A stretch of DNA of 35,063 bases from Methylophilaceae bacterium (GTDB taxonomy: Bacteria > Pseudomonadota > Gammaproteobacteria > Burkholderiales > Methylophilaceae): the NCBI GenBank assembly GCA_016778465.1, contig JADHPM010000012.1, positions 1 through 35,063 on the forward strand, written 5' to 3'. Positions 8,901-18,004 of this stretch are shown here, one piece after another (positions within the stretch are counted from its first letter, which is position 1; the number at the start of each line of letters is the position of its first letter). Both the position numbers and the translations under genes were made by a program. Under the pieces are notes generated by a model that saw only the letters and a program-made list of their open reading frames with translations, ran no database searches and was not told the origin of the DNA.

Positions 8901-9613
8901 AACACGAAAAAGGTGTTAAGCGACTGTTGTCCTTGCAGCTCAAAGATAAAATTAAAATTTTTAAAAGATCCGCATTACAATCTAAATCTACTCTCATTAA
9001 GCTTGCAAATATCATTTCTCCCGAAGCATTGGTCGAAAATATTATCGATCTCAGTATCAACGAAATTTTATCTCGTCATCACGGAGCCATAAGATCAAAG
9101 CAGGCATTTGAGAAGCTAGTAATTGAAGCAAATAAAAATTTTATCTCTTTAATAAATGAGCTTACATCTGCCTTAGAGTTAATTGCTGAAAGCTATTACC
9201 AGCTATCTCTTGCTAGAGAAAATTTTAGTAATCAGTTCCCAGACGTTCTAAAAGATTATGAGGAGCAGCTTGAGGTTCTATTGCCTCCGTTTGAGCCCCC
9301 CTTGTTTCAATGGAAAAGACTCATACATTTTCCACGCTATCTGAGTGCCATGAGAATACGATTAGAAAAGTACTTGCAGCGACAACACAAGGATGAAGAG
9401 TCCATCGTCCAAATTAATCGACTCAAAGACAAGTGGATTGAAAAGGTCGTTGAGTATGTTGAAAGGGATATGGAAATACCGGAGGCTTTTATTGACTTTC
9501 AATGGGACCTTCAAGAACTGAGAGTATCCTTATTTGCGCAAGAGTTAAAAACTCCATATCCCATATCAATTAAACGGATGGATGGGCATTGGCAAAGGCT
9601 AATGGAGCTTTAA
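5905..9613 (+). CDS. hrpA: ATP-dependent RNA helicase HrpA (DEAH); start requires frameshift or non-AUG codon
   Basis: About 1235 residues, slightly short of E. coli HrpA (about 1300). Motifs (numbered with one A of the A7 run removed): Walker A GETGSGKT (43-50), DEAH (about 140-143), SAT (about 172), QRSGRCGRVGPG in the second RecA domain, then the HA2/OB-fold and the long HrpA-type C-terminal (DUF3418-like) region. The first in-frame ATG, at 6170, lies past Walker A and cannot be the real start. The frame is open back to a TGA at 5906-5908 with no ATG, GTG or TTG. Removing one A from the A7 tract (5908-5914) joins it to the ATG at 5905, giving MKKEDVIREIPKNIYFPE. Alternatively ATT at 5924, 4 bases after AGAGGA, could initiate. 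HrpA rescues stalled ribosomes by splitting collided ones. Identity is certain; the start is not. Confidence 0.88.
5908..5914 (+). other. hrpA: A7 homopolymer at the hrpA start
   Basis: Seven A residues directly follow ATG at 5905-5907. In the genomic frame that ATG reads MKKRGCY and stops at 5926-5928. With six A's it reads MKKEDVIREIP and continues into full-length HrpA. The run is either a sequence error, a true mutation, or a slippage site used by RNA polymerase or the ribosome. Confidence 0.75.
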
Positions 9614-9618
9614 GTTTT

Positions 9619-10425
9619 ATGAAAAAAATCATTGGAAAATTCTTTAACTACCGCAATGATCCTACGTTTTATGATTTTTCTAAAATTGCTGTAGAGATTA
9701 GTGAGAGAGATAACATTCGCTCCATGCATATTGGCAGTAAGACTGTTCAGAGCTCAATGAGCTTAAAGAATCATAATCGTTTAGTGCTCAATTACACAAA
9801 GGTTATTGTGCTCTGCTTAATTTTTAATCCCGCCCCATCAAAAGTTCTTTTTCTTGGATTAGGCGGCGGTTCCCTGCAAAAATTTTTCTTCAAATATTGT
9901 GGAAAAACTTTTTTACGGACGCTTGAAATTAACCCTCAAGTTATCCAAGTTGCGAGAAGTTTTTTTTACCTTCCAGACTCAGAGCGTTCAGAGATTATTT
10001 CAGATGATGGGGTTGACTACCTAAGCAATAAAAAAGGTACCTATGACATCATTATTTCCGATGCTTTTGATGATGAGGGTTTACCGGATGCCTTTAGGGA
10101 GGAACAGTATTACGAACTATGTCATTCGAGATTAACGAAAAAAGGAATCTTCATTATAAATTTATGGGGATCAGACCCTAAATCTAAAACCTATATAAAA
10201 AAAATAAAAAAAATATTTAACAATCAGGTATTATTCGCTGCGGCTGATAATCCGGGTAATCTTATTGTTTTTGCTTTTAGAGCCCCCCCTAAAGAGCTTA
10301 GAGGGGATCAATTAAAAGAGCGAGTAAAATATTTAGAGGGTTTAACTGATACAGCATTAATGCTTTTTTACAACCGCCTAATAGAGAGCGCCTCATCTAT
10401 CAACGGCCATCGATTAAATTTTTAG
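9619..10425 (+). CDS. Spermidine synthase-like methyltransferase-fold protein
   Basis: A 268-residue protein of the spermidine/putrescine aminopropyltransferase superfamily. The nucleotide-binding loop GLGGGS spans residues 80-85. Strand 2 ends with the acidic LEINP, followed by SDDGVDYL, and the catalytic-region motif IISDAFDDEGLP corresponds to the family's conserved Asp after strand 4. The N-terminal half has little of the tetramer-forming domain detail I would expect for bona fide SpeE, and no decarboxylase (speD) or speE-like partner lies nearby. The exact donor and acceptor are unknown. The ATG at 9619 is preferred over an upstream TTG at 9589 that would overlap hrpA. A GGAG within the end of hrpA lies 11 bases upstream. 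It is 10 bases from rlmL, probably in one operon. Confidence 0.8.
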   Translation: MKKIIGKFFNYRNDPTFYDFSKIAVEISERDNIRSMHIGSKTVQSSMSLKNHNRLVLNYTKVIVLCLIFNPAPSKVLFLGLGGGSLQKFFFKYCGKTFLRTLEINPQVIQVARSFFYLPDSERSEIISDDGVDYLSNKKGTYDIIISDAFDDEGLPDAFREEQYYELCHSRLTKKGIFIINLWGSDPKSKTYIKKIKKIFNNQVLFAAADNPGNLIVFAFRAPPKELRGDQLKERVKYLEGLTDTALMLFYNRLIESASSINGHRLNF

Positions 10426-10435
10426 AGGATTAATT

Positions 10436-11587
10436 TTGAGCTTTAGTTTTTTTGCAACTTGCCCCAGAGGGTTAGAACAAGTATTGGTTGATGAGTTAGC
10501 AAATCTTCATGCAACAAAGATTGTGCGGGCCGATGGTGGAGTAAGATTTGAAGGCTCCATGGACCTTTTGTATCGGGTTAATTTATCAAGCCGCATTGCA
10601 ACGCGCATACTATTTCTAGTTAAGGACGGATTTTATAAAAAAGAAGAGGATCTTTACAAGGCAGCGTCTTGCGTCGATTGGGATCAATGGTTTGATATCA
10701 ACCAGACTATAAAAGTGAGTACCAGTGCTATTTATGCGCCTTTGAAAAGTTTAGACTTTGTTACATTGAGGATTAAAGATGCGGTTTGTGATTTTTTTAG
10801 AAAAAAAACCAACAAACGCCCCAGTGTGGCTTCGAGAGACCCAGATATAAAAATCCACCTTTTTTTAAATAAAAACCAATACTCACTTTATTTGGATGCT
10901 TCAGGCGCCCCTCTATATCAGCGCGGATATCGTGTAAGTAGTGTGCAGGCACCTATAAGAGAAAATCTTGCTGCGGGTATTATTGCGCTCTCTGGTTGGA
11001 AGCCTGGCGCCGCACTTCTGGACCCTATGTGTGGCAGTGGAACTTTTTTAATTGAGGCTGCCTTGATTGCAAAAAATAAAGCACCAGGACTAGATCGAAT
11101 GTTTAGTTTTATGGCATGGAAGAATTTTAATTCTCAACTCTTTAACCAAATTAAAAAAGAATATGTGGAGCAGGTTAAGCCATCATGCTTCATGAATATA
11201 TATGGCTCTGATCGAGAATTAAGTGCAATAAGAATAAGTAAAAAAAATCTAGCGCTGGCGGGTTTAGATGAATGTATAAAGTTGAGTTGCTCTGATTTTA
11301 ATGAATTAAAGGCTCCTGCCGGAGAGGGCGTTATGATAACCAACCCGCCCTATGGAGAACGTATTGGAGAGAACCAGAGTTTGAACTTGGAGTACCCAAC
11401 CTGGGCAAGCCAACTAAAATCAAATTTCACGGGATGGCGTACTTACTTCTTAACAAGTGACTTGGGCATGCCGAAGCTCATGCGCTTATCCCCATCAAAA
11501 AAAACGCCGTTATTCAACGGCGCTCTTGATTGTCGTTTGTTTGAAATCACTATTGTTGCGGGTAGTAATAGAAAAAAGCCTACTTAA
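10436..11587 (+). CDS. rlmL: THUMP-domain 23S rRNA guanine-N2 methyltransferase (RlmL-like)
   Basis: A 383-residue protein. An N-terminal ferredoxin-like/THUMP region (FATCPRGLEQVLVDEL at 6-21, THUMP about 50-155) is followed by a Rossmann methyltransferase domain with DPMCGSG (196-202) and the catalytic NPPYGER (303-309). This matches the N-terminal half of E. coli RlmKL (YcbY), which makes m2G2445 in 23S rRNA. The RlmK half is absent, as is usual outside Gammaproteobacteria. The start is TTG: AGAGGA at 10424-10429 lies 6 bases upstream, and the protein begins at the expected family N-terminus. The last 8 bases overlap the convergent tpx gene. Confidence 0.88.
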   Translation: MSFSFFATCPRGLEQVLVDELANLHATKIVRADGGVRFEGSMDLLYRVNLSSRIATRILFLVKDGFYKKEEDLYKAASCVDWDQWFDINQTIKVSTSAIYAPLKSLDFVTLRIKDAVCDFFRKKTNKRPSVASRDPDIKIHLFLNKNQYSLYLDASGAPLYQRGYRVSSVQAPIRENLAAGIIALSGWKPGAALLDPMCGSGTFLIEAALIAKNKAPGLDRMFSFMAWKNFNSQLFNQIKKEYVEQVKPSCFMNIYGSDRELSAIRISKKNLALAGLDECIKLSCSDFNELKAPAGEGVMITNPPYGERIGENQSLNLEYPTWASQLKSNFTGWRTYFLTSDLGMPKLMRLSPSKKTPLFNGALDCRLFEITIVAGSNRKKPT

Positions 11588-12083
11588 GGCTACTCAGAGC
11601 AGCTTCGTAATTTGGCTCCTCAGTAATTTCAGCAACGAGTTCACTGTGAATGACAGCATTATTTTCATCGAGAACTACCACAGCTCTTGAGGTTAGGCCT
11701 TTGAGAGATGTATCAAGAATCGCAACGCCATAATCGTTGGCAAACCCGGATATGTCCCTGAATGCTGATAAGGTAACGACATTTTCCGTTCCTTCAGCAC
11801 CACAAAAGCGTTTTTGTGCAAAAGGTAAATCTGCTGAAATACAAAGTACCACGGTATTTTCAAGCTTACTTGCCTCATCATTAAAGCGCTTTACTGATAA
11901 GGCGCATGTTGGCGTATCTATACTTGGAAAAATATTTAATATCTTTCTTTGACTGCCGAATGTGGCAAGGTTAACGTCTTCTCGCTTATCATTTGCAAGG
12001 CTAAAATCTTTTGCTTGCTCACCGACACTAGGAAATGTTCCACCTAATGTCACTGTTCCACCTTTGACCGTTACTTGTCCCAT
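11580..12083 (-). CDS. tpx: Thiol peroxidase Tpx
   Basis: A 167-residue atypical 2-Cys peroxiredoxin, essentially the length of E. coli Tpx (168). The peroxidatic Cys is C60 in PSIDTPTC and the resolving Cys is C94 in KRFCGAEG, matching the E. coli pair C61/C95. It reduces lipid and alkyl hydroperoxides using thioredoxin. It starts at ATG 12083 with GGGAGAA as ribosome-binding site. It is a single gene on the minus strand between rlmL (tail overlap of 8 bases) and dnaE (divergent, 66 bases). Confidence 0.95.
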   Translation of the reverse strand: MGQVTVKGGTVTLGGTFPSVGEQAKDFSLANDKREDVNLATFGSQRKILNIFPSIDTPTCALSVKRFNDEASKLENTVVLCISADLPFAQKRFCGAEGTENVVTLSAFRDISGFANDYGVAILDTSLKGLTSRAVVVLDENNAVIHSELVAEITEEPNYEAALSSLK

Positions 12084-12136
12084 TGTATTCTCCCAAAAAA
12101 ATAAATATTTGTATCATTCTAACAAAACATCTCAGG

Positions 12137-12142
12137 TAAAAT
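12137..12142 (+). promoter_or_regulatory. Candidate -10 (TAAAAT) for dnaE, leaderless spacing
   Basis: TAAAAT ends 7 bases before the dnaE ATG at 12150, so the transcript would begin at the start codon. The only purine-rich element (AGG at 12134-12136) is 13 bases from the ATG, too far for a normal ribosome-binding site. No strong -35 is visible; this call is tentative. Confidence 0.3.
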
Positions 12143-12149
12143 AATTTTT

Positions 12150-15100
12150 ATGCAAAAAAAGAAGTCTCAATTTATTCACCTTCGCTGCCATAGTGAATTT
12201 TCCATTTCAGATGGTATTGTTAAAATTCCAGACTACGTTAAAAAGGCCTCTGAATTTGGCATGCCTGCCATTGCTATTGCGGATCTAAATAATTGTTTTG
12301 CGGCGGTAAAGTTTTATAAAAAGGCGCTGGAAGCAAAGATAAAGCCTATTTTTGGAGCAGATTTGTGGGTAGAAAATGAATTTAGTCCAGATGAGCCCTA
12401 TCGTTTGCAGCTGCTCGTTAAAAATCAAAAAGGCTTTTTAAATCTGTCTGAACTTATATCCCAAGCATACTTAGAAAATCAACAACGTAATAAGCCGATC
12501 GTGAAAGAAAGTTGGTTGTTTAAAAAAAATGAGGGATTAATTGTCTTGTCCGGTGCAACAAGTGGTATGTTGGGATACCTCCTTGCGCAAAACAAGATCG
12601 AGGAAATTTCGCCTTATTTAGAACGCTGGAAGTCTTGTTTTGCTGAACGATTTTTTATTGAGATACAACGACATGGTCGAGATAGATTCAGAGAGTTGCA
12701 GGAGCGTTATATTGAAAAGGCTGCCTTTTTGGCCAGTGAACATAACTTACCTTTGGTCGCAACACACCCTATACAGTTTATGGAGGAGGCAGATTATCGC
12801 GCCCATGAGGCGAAGACATGCATATCCGATGGCTATATTCTAGGTGACCAGCGGAGACCTAAAAATTTCACACCTGACCAATATTTCAAGTCAACCGAAG
12901 AGATGATTGAAATGTTTAAAGATATCCCATCTGCAATTGAAAATACATTGCTAATTGCCAAGCTTTGTAATCATGAATTTCAGTTAGGCCAACTATTTTT
13001 ACCTGACTTTCCGATACCTAAGGGAAAAACTATTGAAGATTTTTTGCTGCTAGAAGCAAAAAATGGTTTAGATAAAAGACTGGAGGAGCTCTATCCTGAG
13101 GAAAAAATACGTGAACAACATATCCCTAAGTATTTAGATCGACTCAACTTTGAGGTAAAAGTAATTAATGAGATGGGCTATGCAGGTTATTTTTTAATCG
13201 TTGCAGATTTTATTAATTGGTCAAAAGAAAATAACATCCCAGTCGGGCCCGGTCGTGGCTCTGGTGCGGGCTCAGTTGTCGCGTTTAGCTTAGGCATTAC
13301 AGATCTTGACCCATTAAAATATAACCTACTTTTTGAGCGTTTTCTTAACCCCGATCGAGTTTCAATGCCGGATTTCGATATTGATTTTTGCCAAGAGGGA
13401 CGTGATCGCGTGATTGAGTACGTAAAACAAAAATATGGATCCGACTCGGTGTCTCAAATTGCCACTTTTGGAACCATGGCTGCCAAAGCAGTTATAAGAG
13501 ACGTTGGACGTGTGCTGGATTTACCCTACAACTTTGTTGATGGAATTGCGAAATTGGTGCCCAATGAACTTGGCATTAACCTTAAAGATGCAATCGAAAA
13601 GGAGCCACAATTAAAAGACCGAATAAAAAAGGAGGAAGAGGTCAAAGAGATTTTTGAACTTGCTCTCAAGCTTGAAGGGTTAGTTAGGAATGTTGGCATG
13701 CACGCGGGAGGAGTATTAATTGCTCCTAGTAAGATTTCAAATTTTTCTCCTATTTATTGTCAACCCGACGCGGCGGGAATTATCAGTCAATTTGATAAGG
13801 ATGATGTGGAGTCCATTGGCCTCGTTAAATTTGATTTCCTAGGCCTCAGAACACTCACCATTTTGGCCATGGCGTTAGAAAATGCAAACAAGATTAGAAT
13901 AGCAAAAGAGCTCGACCCTTTGGTACTTGAGAAGCTTCCCATCCAGGATAAACACACCTTTGATCTGCTTAAAATGTCCAACACGACCGGCGTTTTCCAG
14001 CTTGAATCCAGAGGTATGAAGGATATGCTTAAACAGGCCAGACCTGATTGTTTCGAGGATATTATTGCCTTGGTGGCTTTATATCGTCCTGGCCCAATGG
14101 ATCTAATCCCTGATTTTTGTCGACGCAAGCATGGTCAACAACAGGTCACTTATCCGCATCCTGCCACTGAGTCAATTTTAAAAGAAACCTATGGTATTGC
14201 CGTCTACCAAGAGCAGGTAATGCAGATTGCTCAGGTGGTTGCTGGATATACCTTGGGAGGTGCAGATCTGCTTCGCAGGGCAATGGGTAAGAAGAAGGTT
14301 GAGGAGATGGATGCTCAAAGACAGACTTTTGTTGATGGCGCCTTAAAACACCAGCTTAATCAAAAACAAGCAACTGAGCTTTTTGATTTGCTAGAAAAAT
14401 TTGCAGGTTATGGCTTTAATAAATCACACGCTGCTGCTTACGCCATGATTGCATACCAGACAGCCTTTTTAAAAGCACACCACACGTCGGCATTTATCGC
14501 TGCGTCGATGTCTGCGGATATGAATAATACAGATACTATCCATTTGCTCTTTGATGATTGCCAATTAAATAAAATTTCATTGTTACCTCCAGATATTAAT
14601 ACCAGCGAGTATAAATTTTTACCAATAGACGAATCTCGAATTTTATATGGTTTAGGCGCAATAAAGGGGACGGGGTTATCTGCTATCGAAGTAATCTTGG
14701 AAGACCGAAAAAGTAACGGCCCATTTAAATCGCTCTTTGATTTTGCATCAAGATTGGACTTAAGGAAGGTAAATCGCAAAGCCTTCGAGTCACTTATTAA
14801 AGCCGGCGCATTTGACTCAATTGAAACTAATCGTGCATCCCTTCTTGCTAGCGTTAATTTAGCCATTACTCAGGCCGAACAATCCAACGCACATCGTGGA
14901 CAAAATAGCCTCTTTGGCGAAACAGATACGCAAGCAATTCAATTGGTTGAAGTTGACCCATGGCCTGAAAAAAAATACTTGATTGAAGAAAAGTCTGCAC
15001 TCGGTTTTTTCTTCAGTGGCCACCCGTTTAAATTTTATGAATCTATCGTAAGACCTTTTGTGCCAACCAAACTCTCTGAACTCAAACCAAGGGACACGAA

Positions 15101-15611
15101 TTATTTGATGGTGGGGATTATTTCGGCGATTCGTTTCAGAGTAACGTCTCGCGGAAAGATAGCTATTGTGACCCTCGACGATAGTTTTGGTAGGATAGAC
15201 GTCGTTGTTGGAAGTAATTTATTGTCAGATAACTATAGCTTAATTAAAGAGGATCAGTTGCTCTTCGTAGAAGGGCAAGTAAGCCCTGATGATTTTACTG
15301 GAGGCAACCGAGTTCGCGCCTTTTCATTATATGATTTAGTTCATATTCAAAACACGAAGGCAACACTTTTAAGTATTTCAATTAAAAATCAAAACCAAGC
15401 CTCTTTAATAAAAGAGCTTTTGAAACCCTATGGCAATGGATCCGCTATCGAAAAACATAAAAAATGTAGTGTAAAGATTGAGTATGAGAGTGCTGACGGT
15501 ATTGTTGACATCATGCTTGGAAGCCAGTGGTCGGTTACTTTAGATGAGGATTTAATAATGCAATTACATCAAACCTTTGAAGAAGAGAATGTAAAAATAC
15601 TTTATAATTGA
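12150..15611 (+). CDS. dnaE: DNA polymerase III alpha subunit
   Basis: A 1153-residue replicative polymerase subunit (E. coli DnaE is 1160). Domains: N-terminal PHP domain starting FIHLRCHSEFSISDG; catalytic palm with PDFDIDF (acidic pair D408/D410, like E. coli D401/D403) and KFDFLGL (D562, like D555); helix-hairpin-helix and beta-binding region; C-terminal OB fold (about 980-1060). It extends both leading and lagging strands in the Pol III core. It is followed by accA (23 bases) and tilS, an order I know from betaproteobacteria. No truncation or frameshift is seen. Confidence 0.97.
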   Translation: MQKKKSQFIHLRCHSEFSISDGIVKIPDYVKKASEFGMPAIAIADLNNCFAAVKFYKKALEAKIKPIFGADLWVENEFSPDEPYRLQLLVKNQKGFLNLSELISQAYLENQQRNKPIVKESWLFKKNEGLIVLSGATSGMLGYLLAQNKIEEISPYLERWKSCFAERFFIEIQRHGRDRFRELQERYIEKAAFLASEHNLPLVATHPIQFMEEADYRAHEAKTCISDGYILGDQRRPKNFTPDQYFKSTEEMIEMFKDIPSAIENTLLIAKLCNHEFQLGQLFLPDFPIPKGKTIEDFLLLEAKNGLDKRLEELYPEEKIREQHIPKYLDRLNFEVKVINEMGYAGYFLIVADFINWSKENNIPVGPGRGSGAGSVVAFSLGITDLDPLKYNLLFERFLNPDRVSMPDFDIDFCQEGRDRVIEYVKQKYGSDSVSQIATFGTMAAKAVIRDVGRVLDLPYNFVDGIAKLVPNELGINLKDAIEKEPQLKDRIKKEEEVKEIFELALKLEGLVRNVGMHAGGVLIAPSKISNFSPIYCQPDAAGIISQFDKDDVESIGLVKFDFLGLRTLTILAMALENANKIRIAKELDPLVLEKLPIQDKHTFDLLKMSNTTGVFQLESRGMKDMLKQARPDCFEDIIALVALYRPGPMDLIPDFCRRKHGQQQVTYPHPATESILKETYGIAVYQEQVMQIAQVVAGYTLGGADLLRRAMGKKKVEEMDAQRQTFVDGALKHQLNQKQATELFDLLEKFAGYGFNKSHAAAYAMIAYQTAFLKAHHTSAFIAASMSADMNNTDTIHLLFDDCQLNKISLLPPDINTSEYKFLPIDESRILYGLGAIKGTGLSAIEVILEDRKSNGPFKSLFDFASRLDLRKVNRKAFESLIKAGAFDSIETNRASLLASVNLAITQAEQSNAHRGQNSLFGETDTQAIQLVEVDPWPEKKYLIEEKSALGFFFSGHPFKFYESIVRPFVPTKLSELKPRDTNYLMVGIISAIRFRVTSRGKIAIVTLDDSFGRIDVVVGSNLLSDNYSLIKEDQLLFVEGQVSPDDFTGGNRVRAFSLYDLVHIQNTKATLLSISIKNQNQASLIKELLKPYGNGSAIEKHKKCSVKIEYESADGIVDIMLGSQWSVTLDEDLIMQLHQTFEEENVKILYN

Positions 15612-15634
15612 TGCTTTAATCACTTTCACATTTC

Positions 15635-16594
15635 ATGAAAAAAACTTACCTAGACTTTGAAAAATCTGTTGAATCACTTGAGACGAAAATTGACAGTTTA
15701 AAAAATGCTCACGATGAGCATCCAACATTAAATATATCCTCAGAGTTAAAACAGTTGACTGATAAGGCAGATAAATCCTTACATGAAATTTACGATAATT
15801 TGACTGCTTGGCAAATTTCCCAAGTTGCACGTCACCCTCAAAGACCCTACAGCCTTGATTATATTAACGCCATCTTTTCAGATTTCAGGGAATTGCATGG
15901 TGATCGGGCATACGGCGATGATCCGGCAATCATTGGAGGGTTGGCACTCTTTGAGAAGCAATCGGTCATGGTAATTGGGCAACAGAAAGGTCGTGACGTT
16001 AAGGAGCGTCAGTACCGAAACTTTGGTATGCCAAGGCCTGAAGGCTATCGCAAGGCTTTAAGGCTGTACCGATTGGCAGAAAAATTTAACATACCTGTTA
16101 TTACGCTCATCGATACGCCAGGCGCTTACCCGGGCATTGGCGCCGAGGAAAGAGGTCAATCGGAGGCAATTGCTAGAAACCTTTATGCCATGTCTGAGTT
16201 AAAGACACCCATTTTAAGTATCGTCATTGGTGAGGGAGGCTCAGGGGGAGCCCTTGCACTGGGCGTTGCTGACCATTTAATGATGTTAGAATTTTCAATT
16301 TACTCGGTCATCTCACCTGAGGGTTGCGCTTCTATTTTATGGAAAAAAGCCGAGATGGCAGAAACGGCCGCTGAGACTTTAGGGATCACCGCTCAACGCC
16401 TAAAGAAACTTGGCCTTGCAGACTCTATTGTAAAAGAACCTTTAGGGGGCGCGCATAGGGATATGTTAAAAACTATGCACTCAGTGAAGGAGGCAATCTC
16501 CATTGAATTGGAAAAACTAAAAAAACATTCCATTGATAACCTTCTGAAACGCCGCTATGAAAAATTAATAAGCTTTGGTGAATTTAGTCAATAA
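15635..16594 (+). CDS. accA: Acetyl-CoA carboxylase, carboxyltransferase alpha subunit
   Basis: A 319-residue protein, the same length as E. coli AccA. It starts [19 protein letters not shown], with conserved [40 protein letters not shown] and [13 protein letters not shown], the last forming the oxyanion hole of the crotonase-type carboxyltransferase. With AccD it transfers carboxyl from biotin to acetyl-CoA in the first step of fatty acid synthesis. The ATG follows dnaE by 23 bases with no strong ribosome-binding site, and the gene is two bases from tilS. Likely co-transcribed with both. Confidence 0.97.
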   Translation: MKKTYLDFEKSVESLETKIDSLKNAHDEHPTLNISSELKQLTDKADKSLHEIYDNLTAWQISQVARHPQRPYSLDYINAIFSDFRELHGDRAYGDDPAIIGGLALFEKQSVMVIGQQKGRDVKERQYRNFGMPRPEGYRKALRLYRLAEKFNIPVITLIDTPGAYPGIGAEERGQSEAIARNLYAMSELKTPILSIVIGEGGSGGALALGVADHLMMLEFSIYSVISPEGCASILWKKAEMAETAAETLGITAQRLKKLGLADSIVKEPLGGAHRDMLKTMHSVKEAISIELEKLKKHSIDNLLKRRYEKLISFGEFSQ

Positions 16595-16596
16595 CC

Positions 16597-17934
16597 GTGA
16601 AAGAGGATGTTTCTCTCTTAGGAATTGTTGAGCAATCTTTCAAGAGATTTGTTTATCAGGAAAATAAAAAAATAACCATTGATTTGGCCTTGAGTGGAGG
16701 TCAGGATTCAATGGCCCTGCTCTTTACCCTAAAAGAGCTCTCAAACACATACACATTTACCTTGCGGGCCATTCATGTGAACCACGGCATAAGTCCTAAT
16801 GCAGATGATTGGTTGAAGATATGCCAAGCGCAGTGTCAAAAATTAGAAATAGAGTTTATCAGCAGTAAAATATCTCTCGACGAAAATCATTTGCTTGGCA
16901 CTGAGGGCCAGGCCCGAAAATTACGATACGCCAGCCTCCATAGCTTAAAAAAAGGTATCTTGGTGACCGCGCATCATCAACAGGACCAAGCAGAAACTTT
17001 TTTTCTACAATTCTTGAGAGGCAGTGGGCTGCGTGGGCTATCCTCAATGCAAGAATTTGATGCCAGTCGTTTGTTATGGCGACCTTTGCTTACAGTAAAC
17101 CAAGACCTTATTAAAGATTACCTTAGCCAAAAAAATATTGTCCATGTAGATGATGAAAGTAATAGTGATGATAAATATGACCGTAATTTTTTACGTAATA
17201 ATATTTTTCCTGAACTACAAAAACGTTTTCCTCAGGCCATAAAAACTATCAACCGGTCGGTTGATTTGATTGCAGAGGGTTTTCGTTTAAATCAGATACT
17301 CGCTGAGAAAGATTTCCACCAATATTTAACTGGCGACAATAATTTACTCAAGCTAGCTGCCTTTGAAGAGATTGAAAGAGAGAGGCTACATAACCTGCTT
17401 CGTTGGTGGCTGAATATCAATGATTTGCAAATGCCCAGCCAAAAAATTATTAGCGAGGTGGTAAGGCAAGTTTTGAGCAAAAAAAATGATGCTTTGATTA
17501 AAATTAAAATAACAGAACTGGTTTCGATTCGAACGTATCAAAAACATCTTTACCTTGTTAAAACGTCAGCGGATGAGAACTTTGAGATCACATGGAGTGG
17601 GGAGCAGTTTATTTCCCTACCCGATATGTCTACGCTCTATTTTAATAAACAAAAGGGACAAGGATTTAACTTTAAAAAAATTTCCTCAAAAAAATTAGTT
17701 GTTCGTAGCCGGCTTGGGGGTGAAAAATTTAAACCAATTTACAATCAACCAACGCGAACACTTAAGTCTTTATTGCAAGATTCCAAAATACCCCCATGGG
17801 AACGTGCAAAAATTCCGTTAGTTATGGATGCCAATAAAGTTGTTGCTATCCCTGGGTTTGGAGTTGACTTTGATTATCAAGTATCAACTAATGAATTTGG
17901 CTACTCTCTAAGCTGGGATAAATCAACAACTTAG
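16597..17934 (+). CDS. tilS: tRNA(Ile)-lysidine synthase
   Basis: A 445-residue PP-loop ATPase (E. coli TilS 432). The PP-loop SGGQDS occupies 33-38 and is followed by the family motifs VNHGIS, AHHQQDQAETF, FLRGSGLRGLSSM and RNFLRNNIFP. A C-terminal domain includes RTLKSLLQDSKIPPWERAKIPL, typical of TilS_C. It makes lysidine at C34 of tRNA-Ile(CAU), required to read AUA codons. The start is GTG, two bases after the accA stop, implying translational coupling. The N-terminus is intact relative to the PP-loop. Confidence 0.93.
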   Translation: MKEDVSLLGIVEQSFKRFVYQENKKITIDLALSGGQDSMALLFTLKELSNTYTFTLRAIHVNHGISPNADDWLKICQAQCQKLEIEFISSKISLDENHLLGTEGQARKLRYASLHSLKKGILVTAHHQQDQAETFFLQFLRGSGLRGLSSMQEFDASRLLWRPLLTVNQDLIKDYLSQKNIVHVDDESNSDDKYDRNFLRNNIFPELQKRFPQAIKTINRSVDLIAEGFRLNQILAEKDFHQYLTGDNNLLKLAAFEEIERERLHNLLRWWLNINDLQMPSQKIISEVVRQVLSKKNDALIKIKITELVSIRTYQKHLYLVKTSADENFEITWSGEQFISLPDMSTLYFNKQKGQGFNFKKISSKKLVVRSRLGGEKFKPIYNQPTRTLKSLLQDSKIPPWERAKIPLVMDANKVVAIPGFGVDFDYQVSTNEFGYSLSWDKSTT

Positions 17935-18004
17935 GAAATTTTCCTATATTTAACTTTATCACTTATCTGTAAACTTACTCTAAAATTAAATTAACTAAAT
18001 AACC

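Noticed and set aside
6170-9613. Taking hrpA from the first in-frame ATG at 6170
   Set aside because: That start would delete Walker A (6032-6055) and about 88 residues of conserved HrpA sequence that are plainly encoded in the same frame upstream.
9589-9618. TTG start for the spermidine-synthase-like gene inside hrpA
   Set aside because: It would overlap hrpA by 25 bases and add ten unconserved residues; ATG 9619 is better.
14438-14866. 142-codon antisense open frame inside dnaE
   Set aside because: It mirrors conserved dnaE coding sequence on the other strand; no independent evidence of coding.
17932-17946. TAGGA-AATTT-TCCTA inverted repeat after tilS as a terminator
   Set aside because: Only a five-base, AT-rich stem with no T run behind it; too weak to call.
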